Source: Bacteroidota bacterium (GTDB taxonomy: Bacteria; Bacteroidota; Bacteroidia; Cytophagales; Cyclobacteriaceae). From it: DNA of 29,258 bases. Both the position numbers and the translations under genes were made by a program. The notes below the pieces were generated by a model. That model was not told the DNA's origin. It worked only from the letters and a program-made list of their open reading frames with translations, and ran no database searches. Positions 24,782 through 29,258 of the stretch are shown piece by piece. The DNA is taken from assembly GCA_003242315.1 (NCBI GenBank), contig QGUY01000013.1, positions 1 to 29,258 on the forward strand. The letters are read 5' to 3'. Each line of letters begins with the position of its first letter. The first letter of the stretch is position 1.

Positions 24782-25075
24782 ATGAACTTCCAGGGTACAA
24801 GGGATTACAAGCCCTACATCAGAAGGTACCAAAAGATAGTAACGTTCCTGCTGTTCATTCAAAAGGACTATCCGGAGGTATACAAGACGCTTCTACTGTC
24901 GCCACAATTTGAGTATGAGTTTGAGGCCTGCAGATTCAAGAAGAAATGGGCTGGGATATATCTGCGAAAACTACGAAAGCTTGTAGACGACTATGACCGC
25001 GCTGTCCATCCCGAAGTCAATCATGTGTTCATGCTTGAGGAACCCATAGCGCTGTTAGAGTGGCGCCGCTACTAG
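24782..25075 (+). CDS. Hypothetical small basic protein (97 aa)
   Basis: Not recognised. It is rich in Tyr, Lys, Arg and Phe, probably helical, with no signal peptide or certain membrane segment (TFLLFIQ is too short). It starts MNFQGTRDYKPYIRRYQKIV and ends EEPIALLEWRRY. It stands alone on the plus strand, 192 nt after the NmrA-like gene, and converges on the REC-less sigma-54 activator with a hairpin between them. A small nucleic-acid-binding or partner role would fit the charge, but nothing in the sequence proves it. Confidence 0.6.
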   Translation: MNFQGTRDYKPYIRRYQKIVTFLLFIQKDYPEVYKTLLLSPQFEYEFEACRFKKKWAGIYLRKLRKLVDDYDRAVHPEVNHVFMLEEPIALLEWRRY

Positions 25076-25087
25076 AGAGGAGATACC

Positions 25088-25130
25088 ATGGTGGACCTTC
25101 TTGGTCGAACGCCAACGCGAGGTCCATCAT
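25088..25130. terminator. Bidirectional hairpin between convergent genes
   Basis: ATGGTGGACCT (25088-25098) pairs with AGGTCCATCAT (25120-25130) over 11 positions with one G-T wobble; an inner TTGG/CCAA stem lies in the loop. It fills the 54-nt gap between the 97-residue gene and the convergent activator gene and overlaps the activator's stop codon by one base. No clear T-run is seen on either side, so it is terminator-like rather than a textbook terminator. Confidence 0.45.
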
Positions 25131-26173
25131 TAACCCTGTGCGGAAAGGTAATCCACCTTGGAAATGCCAAGCTTCTTCATTTTTGAATGCAACGTAGTGG
25201 GCGGGACTTTCAGCATAGCCGCCGCGCCTCCATTTCCCGCAATCTTTCCATTACATCGCCGTAGTATCTTAACGATATGTTTCCTCTCAATCTGTTCGAG
25301 CGTGATGCCGAACGATTCAGGACGGTCAGCAACCTCGGGCTGGACAGCTGGCAGTTGGATGTGCGCCAATGTATTTCCGGATGACAAGAGTACGCTTCTT
25401 TCTATCAGATGCTGCAACTCTCTTACGTTGCCTGGCCACGAATATTGCGTTAATTCGTCAATCACATGGGAAGTTAAAGTGATCGCCCTACCAACACGGC
25501 GACCGTAGCACAAGAGAAAAAATTCAGTCAATGGTTTAATGTCTTCCACTCGCTCCCTCAAAGGCGGCAGGACTATTGGGAATACATTCAGTCGATAGTA
25601 CAGATCCGCTCTGAAACGTCCTGCTCTCACTTCCTCTTCCAGGTTACGATTTGTTGCCGCAATGATCCGCACATCGATCTTGATTGAATTTCTGCCTCCG
25701 ACGCGCTCTATTTCACGGTCCTGGAGAACCCGCAACAACTTCACCTGCATCTCAAGCGTCATCTCCCCAATTTCGTCGAGGAACAGGGTGCCTTTATTTG
25801 CCAACTCAAACTTTCCTATCCTGCGTTCGAATGCACCGGTAAAGGAGCCTCTTTCATGACCAAAAAGTTCACTTTCAATCAGGTTCGCGGGTATTGCCGC
25901 GCAATTCACCTTTACCATCTGCTTGTCTCTTCTTGTTGAGGCCTTGTGAATTGCTTCTGCGATGAGGCTTTTTCCCGTGCCCGTTTCACCTAGCAGAAGT
26001 ACGGTTGCATCAGACTTGGATACCAACGACACCAAATGATAAACTTCGCGCATGGCCTGAGAATGGCCAATCATGTCCAACGATTCCGGGTCACTTTTTC
26101 CACTGCGACCGCGGCCGTTGCCTATCGCAACTTGTGAAACATCTTCACTAGGGTGAATAAAGATTTGATTCAT
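25130..26173 (-). CDS. Sigma-54-dependent activator lacking a receiver domain (AAA+ and Fis-type HTH)
   Basis: A protein of 347 residues. A short N-terminus (about 1-33) with no REC, GAF or PAS domain leads directly to the sigma-54-interaction AAA+ domain: Walker A GETGTGKS (62-69), ESELFGHERGSFTGA with the sigma-54 contact loop GSFTGA (109-114, usual GAFTGA), Walker B GTLFLDEIGE, and arginine-finger region FRADLYYRLNVFPI with PPLRER. The C-terminal HTH ends in TTLHSKMKKLGI. It remodels RpoN polymerase to open -24/-12 promoters. With no sensor domain it may be constitutive or controlled by a partner protein. It is divergent from the REC-containing activator across a 212-nt gap. Regulated targets are unknown; the giant surface protein gene, with a candidate -24/-12 box 4 kb away, is one possibility. 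Confidence 0.93.
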   Translation of the reverse strand: MNQIFIHPSEDVSQVAIGNGRGRSGKSDPESLDMIGHSQAMREVYHLVSLVSKSDATVLLLGETGTGKSLIAEAIHKASTRRDKQMVKVNCAAIPANLIESELFGHERGSFTGAFERRIGKFELANKGTLFLDEIGEMTLEMQVKLLRVLQDREIERVGGRNSIKIDVRIIAATNRNLEEEVRAGRFRADLYYRLNVFPIVLPPLRERVEDIKPLTEFFLLCYGRRVGRAITLTSHVIDELTQYSWPGNVRELQHLIERSVLLSSGNTLAHIQLPAVQPEVADRPESFGITLEQIERKHIVKILRRCNGKIAGNGGAAAMLKVPPTTLHSKMKKLGISKVDYLSAQG

Positions 26174-26385
26174 TGTTTACGGGGTTTGTGTTCTGAAATA
26201 ACTTCCGAGACCTGCATCCCAACATGATGCCAGGAATTCAACCACTTGATTGACAGTGCTTTCCCCGTTCGGCGATCCTGCTGAAGCCTTGTTATATCAT
26301 CAACTATTGAAAAATGTCGTTACCGACGTAAAAGCAGGAAAATTATTCGTGCCAACCGGACAACTTTAGAGATAAAGGCCGAATT

Positions 26386-27786
26386 TTGATTAAAGCAGCG
26401 CGGCTGCATGCCCTCTTGAAGATCAAGATCCTTATAGTAGAAGATCAATTCATTGAAGCAAAGAGCCTCAGCCTAATCCTTTCTAACGCTGGTTACTTGA
26501 CATGCTCAGTGGCGCGGTCAGTACGGACCGCGTTATCCATCATTGAAGTGGAAAAGCCTGATCTTGTACTGCTCGACATTTTCCTGCAAGGCGAGGAAAC
26601 AGGCATAGACCTCGGCAAAATACTTAACGAACGCAACATAGCGTTTGTTTACTTGTCCGCCAATTCAAACCGAAGGATACTCGAGGCTGCTAAGGCCACG
26701 AAGCCTTATGGATTCATGGTGAAGCCCTTTCGCTCAAAGGACGTTCTGATCATGCTCGATGTGGCTTTGTATCTGCATCAGCACAGGACGACTGAACGTG
26801 TCGAATTCGCTCTTGCTCCGCAGGGAGTCCGGCCAAGTCTACCACCCGAATTTCAGCATCTTATTGGCGATAGTCTGAACTTCCTTGGAATACTGGAGCA
26901 AGCCAACAAGGTAGCAGCCTTGGATACGTCAATCCTCATTCTGGGAGAGAGTGGAACAGGAAAGGAACTTATCGCCCACTCTATTCATAAAGTATCACCA
27001 AGGCGCAAAAAACCATTTGTGGTTGTTAACTGCGGCACGCTCCCGGCGAATCTGGTAGAATCCGAACTTTTTGGACACGAAAAAGGTGCATTTACGAACG
27101 CCACCACCAGACACCCTGGCAAATTTGAACTTGGCGATGGCGGGACCGTTTTCCTCGATGAAATTGGCGAGCTGCCTCTTGAATTGCAGGTCAAGTTTCT
27201 CAGAGTGCTGCAGGAACGAGAAATCGAGCCCGTGGGTGGCCGACCTAAAACGATCGACATCCGGATCATTGCTGCAACCAACAAGGATCTCGAAGAAGAG
27301 GTGGCGGCGGGACGATTTCGAATTGACCTGTTTTATCGCCTCAATGTTTTTCCGTTAACCTTGCCGCCCTTACGGGAAAGAAGGGAGGACATACCCATCC
27401 TCATCAATCATTTCCTTGAGAAATACAGCGCTCGTAATGGAAAATCTCCTTTGACACTCTCTCAACCTGTGCTCGACAAGCTTCTCGAATATGATTGGCC
27501 CGGCAACATCCGCGAATTGGAAAACACGATCCACCGGAATGTTGTACTGGCACCCGGACCCGTGATCGAGTCCCTCGAGATGTCAAGTACAAGGCGCGAC
27601 ACCACACGTGTGGGTTCCAAACAAAATTTCAAAACAATGATTGAAAACGAACGGGACCACATACTGGCAGTTCTTGAAAGCTGCAACTGGAAAGTCTCAG
27701 GGAAAGGGGGCGCTGCTGAAATTCTTGATATCAATGTGAATACGCTGAATTCAAGAATCAAGAAGCTGGGCATCACGAAAAAGTGA
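26386..27786 (+). CDS. NtrC-family response regulator: REC, sigma-54 AAA+, Fis-type HTH
   Basis: A protein of 466 residues from TTG 26386, which has AAAGG 7 nt upstream. In-frame TTG 26416 (KIKILIVEDQ) fits the usual REC N-terminus and is the main alternative; there is no ATG. REC domain (about 12-130): acidic E19/D20, phospho-acceptor D64 in LVLLDIF, K113 in VKPF. The AAA+ domain has Walker A GESGTGKE (187-194) and GTVFLDEIGE. The sigma-54 contact loop reads GAFTNA (234-239), with Asn238 replacing the second Gly of GAFTGA, a position important for sigma-54 engagement. The C-terminus has the HTH (VNTLNSRIKKLGI). The TPR sensor gene starts 24 nt downstream, so a two-component operon is likely. 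Confidence 0.93.
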   Translation: MIKAARLHALLKIKILIVEDQFIEAKSLSLILSNAGYLTCSVARSVRTALSIIEVEKPDLVLLDIFLQGEETGIDLGKILNERNIAFVYLSANSNRRILEAAKATKPYGFMVKPFRSKDVLIMLDVALYLHQHRTTERVEFALAPQGVRPSLPPEFQHLIGDSLNFLGILEQANKVAALDTSILILGESGTGKELIAHSIHKVSPRRKKPFVVVNCGTLPANLVESELFGHEKGAFTNATTRHPGKFELGDGGTVFLDEIGELPLELQVKFLRVLQEREIEPVGGRPKTIDIRIIAATNKDLEEEVAAGRFRIDLFYRLNVFPLTLPPLRERREDIPILINHFLEKYSARNGKSPLTLSQPVLDKLLEYDWPGNIRELENTIHRNVVLAPGPVIESLEMSSTRRDTTRVGSKQNFKTMIENERDHILAVLESCNWKVSGKGGAAEILDINVNTLNSRIKKLGITKK

Positions 27787-27810
27787 ATACCAAAAAACAC
27801 TCATCATCAA

Positions 27811-29258
27811 ATGCAGCTTCTCCTGATCGTGGGTTTGCTAATCGTCCTTCCTGATGTCGCCTCGTCACAGTCGACATCCAAAGAAAGAACCGGTGAGCCA
27901 ACGACCGAGAACAAGATCAAGTCACTCCTCGACTTGGGGAAAAGCATGCTCAGGACAGCCTACCGCGGAACCAGCAATCGCGATAGCGCTACGATACTTT
28001 TCCAGAGGGCCTGGGCATTAAGCGACAACGCAAGCAACCAGGAATTAGGTGAAGAAAGTCAATGTTTGCTCGGCATAGTCTGCTTGTTAAACGGAGATTG
28101 GGATTTGGGGGAAGCGCATTTTATGCGGGTCATCGCGGCCAGGCAAAGATCAGGCGATAAGGCTGGGGAGCTTAACGCCTGGTTACGGATGGCAATGGCA
28201 GCCTTTTGCAATAACTGCGATAAGAATATTTCAGCGTTAAAACGAGCACTGGAACTTTCACGCCAAATCAGGAACCGGGCAATTGAGGCGGTTGTCCTTT
28301 TGGAGATAGGATATAAATACCTGAACGCGGGCATGAAAACAGAGGCGAAAAACGCAGCAATGGCCGCCCTCAGGATTCAGGAAGCCATCGGTTATGCAGA
28401 GATTTGCCGCGCCGCTTCAGAGATAGCCCTGCAAAGTGTCTATTACGCATCGTACGACTACAGATATCTATCGAACGCATACTATTTGCTCTCCGATATG
28501 GGTCAAACCCAGGGAAACTTAAATCAGAAACTCCTATACATCTTCAAAGTCACTCACGATGTAGAGAATAGCGGAATGACAGATCAACTCGACTATACAT
28601 ACTTCCGTCTTGGCAATGCCTATTGGGAGTTAGGTCGATTCGAAAAGAGTATGGAGTATCACAAACAATCGGTTTTGATTAGTCAGGAAAAAGGGGAACT
28701 GATTCCAGTGGGCCTCGCACGACGGATGGCGGTCGCCCTGATAGAACTGGGTAGGCCCGCAGAAGCACTGCAGTTGCTTTATGACATCATTAATAGCGGA
28801 CTATTGTGCAGCGTTGAGGACAAAATGTATATCGCTCAAGGGCTGGGCAATTGCCATGACGCGCTACGACAATACCATGCAGCAGAGAAGTACTATCTCG
28901 AAAGCGTAACGTTCAGCGAGCAATCGCCCTTGCGCTTCCAACTCCTGGCTAACGAAGGTATCGCACGATTCTATGTTGCAAATGCCCGTTATGAAATGGC
29001 TGAACCATACCTCAGTCGGTTATCGACTGCATCGCGGCAACAGATTTTGCCAAATGAATTGATTGAAGTTTACTTAATGCGTTTCAAGGTCGATTCCGCC
29101 CGCGGGAACTACCGCGATGCCATTTGGCACTACCAACAATACAAGGCCCTTCAGGACTCGATGTTTGACGAAACAAAGAGCCGGCAAATAGCCCAGCTTA
29201 GCATTGAATATGAAACAGCGAAAAAAGAACAGGATATCAGAATTAAGGAGAGCGATAT
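27811..29258 (+). CDS. TPR-repeat sensor protein, probable N-terminal part of a histidine kinase (partial)
   Basis: The frame opens at ATG 27811 and runs off the right edge: 482 codons with no stop. It begins with a signal peptide (MQLLLIVGLLIVLPDVASSQ), then continuous TPR-type helical repeats (for example LGNAYWELGRFEKSMEYHKQ, MAVALIELGRPAEALQLLY, LGNCHDALRQYHAAEKYYLE). The last visible stretch, IAQLSIEYETAKKEQDIRIKES, is the coiled coil that in Bacteroidota TPR kinases leads into a membrane helix and then HisKA/HATPase. The kinase part lies beyond the window. It starts 24 nt after the NtrC-type regulator, so it is the likely cognate sensor, with the TPR part in the periplasm. A TPR adaptor without kinase cannot be ruled out. 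Confidence 0.85.
   Translation, partial: MQLLLIVGLLIVLPDVASSQSTSKERTGEPTTENKIKSLLDLGKSMLRTAYRGTSNRDSATILFQRAWALSDNASNQELGEESQCLLGIVCLLNGDWDLGEAHFMRVIAARQRSGDKAGELNAWLRMAMAAFCNNCDKNISALKRALELSRQIRNRAIEAVVLLEIGYKYLNAGMKTEAKNAAMAALRIQEAIGYAEICRAASEIALQSVYYASYDYRYLSNAYYLLSDMGQTQGNLNQKLLYIFKVTHDVENSGMTDQLDYTYFRLGNAYWELGRFEKSMEYHKQSVLISQEKGELIPVGLARRMAVALIELGRPAEALQLLYDIINSGLLCSVEDKMYIAQGLGNCHDALRQYHAAEKYYLESVTFSEQSPLRFQLLANEGIARFYVANARYEMAEPYLSRLSTASRQQILPNELIEVYLMRFKVDSARGNYRDAIWHYQQYKALQDSMFDETKSRQIAQLSIEYETAKKEQDIRIKESD

Noticed and set aside
26224..26240. TGGCATCATGTTGGG on the minus strand as a sigma-54 promoter for the REC-less activator
   Set aside because: The -12 half lacks the essential GC (TGGG instead of TTGC), so the match is too weak.
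1..29258. CRISPR array, tRNA, rRNA, transposon or prophage
   Set aside because: I saw no regularly spaced identical repeats, tRNA- or rRNA-like sequence, transposase, integrase or phage structural gene; the only repeat arrays are coding repeats in the giant protein.

Overview
This window looks like a chromosomal segment of a Bacteroidota bacterium, most likely a Cytophagales-type (Chryseolinea/Ohtaekwangia-like) organism. The support is a SusC/SusD pair, a giant secreted protein with a Por (T9SS) C-terminal sorting domain, a SusD lipoprotein with acidic residues right after the lipobox Cys, and little use of Shine-Dalgarno sequences. The exact genus is inference. I saw no rRNA, tRNA, CRISPR, transposase or phage gene.

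Region 1 (1-10290, + strand) is a sugar-uptake locus with a peptidoglycan-recycling flavour. It holds the C-terminal end of a BadF/BadG-type GlcNAc/MurNAc kinase, a GHL10 (DUF187, DigH-like) secreted glycoside hydrolase, a SusC porin, a SusD lipoprotein, a strong terminator, and a secreted fusion of a NagZ-like GH3 beta-N-acetylglucosaminidase to a beta-lactamase-fold (AmiE-like) serine hydrolase. Together they could release, import and phosphorylate amino sugars from peptidoglycan fragments. Structured non-coding DNA precedes both the GHL10 gene and susC.

Region 2 (10329-22107) holds two large convergent genes 7 nt apart. One is a 1373-residue AAA/STAND ATPase-GAF-histidine kinase (+). The other is a 2549-residue T9SS-exported repetitive surface protein (-) built from three related modules, two of which repeat with a period of about 899 residues.

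Region 3 (22108-24589) starts with a 373-nt divergent control region. It contains a near-consensus sigma-54 -24/-12 element facing the giant gene and, about 100 nt upstream of it, two tandem GGGA/TCCC palindromes that look like enhancer sites. It is followed by an AraC-family regulator, an unrecognised 76-residue protein and an NmrA-like NAD(P)-binding protein. A nearly identical element (ATTGTCAAT, 3 nt, TTATAAA) lies upstream of both the AraC gene and the 76-residue/NmrA pair.

Region 4 (24782-29258) holds an unrecognised 97-residue protein and two divergent sigma-54 activators: a REC-less one on - and a REC-AAA-Fis one with an altered GAFTNA loop on +. Last is a TPR sensor protein that runs off the window end and is the likely kinase partner of the response regulator. 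The most interesting hypothesis is that the sigma-54 activators control the giant T9SS surface protein through the enhancer-like palindromes. This is inferred from sequence only.
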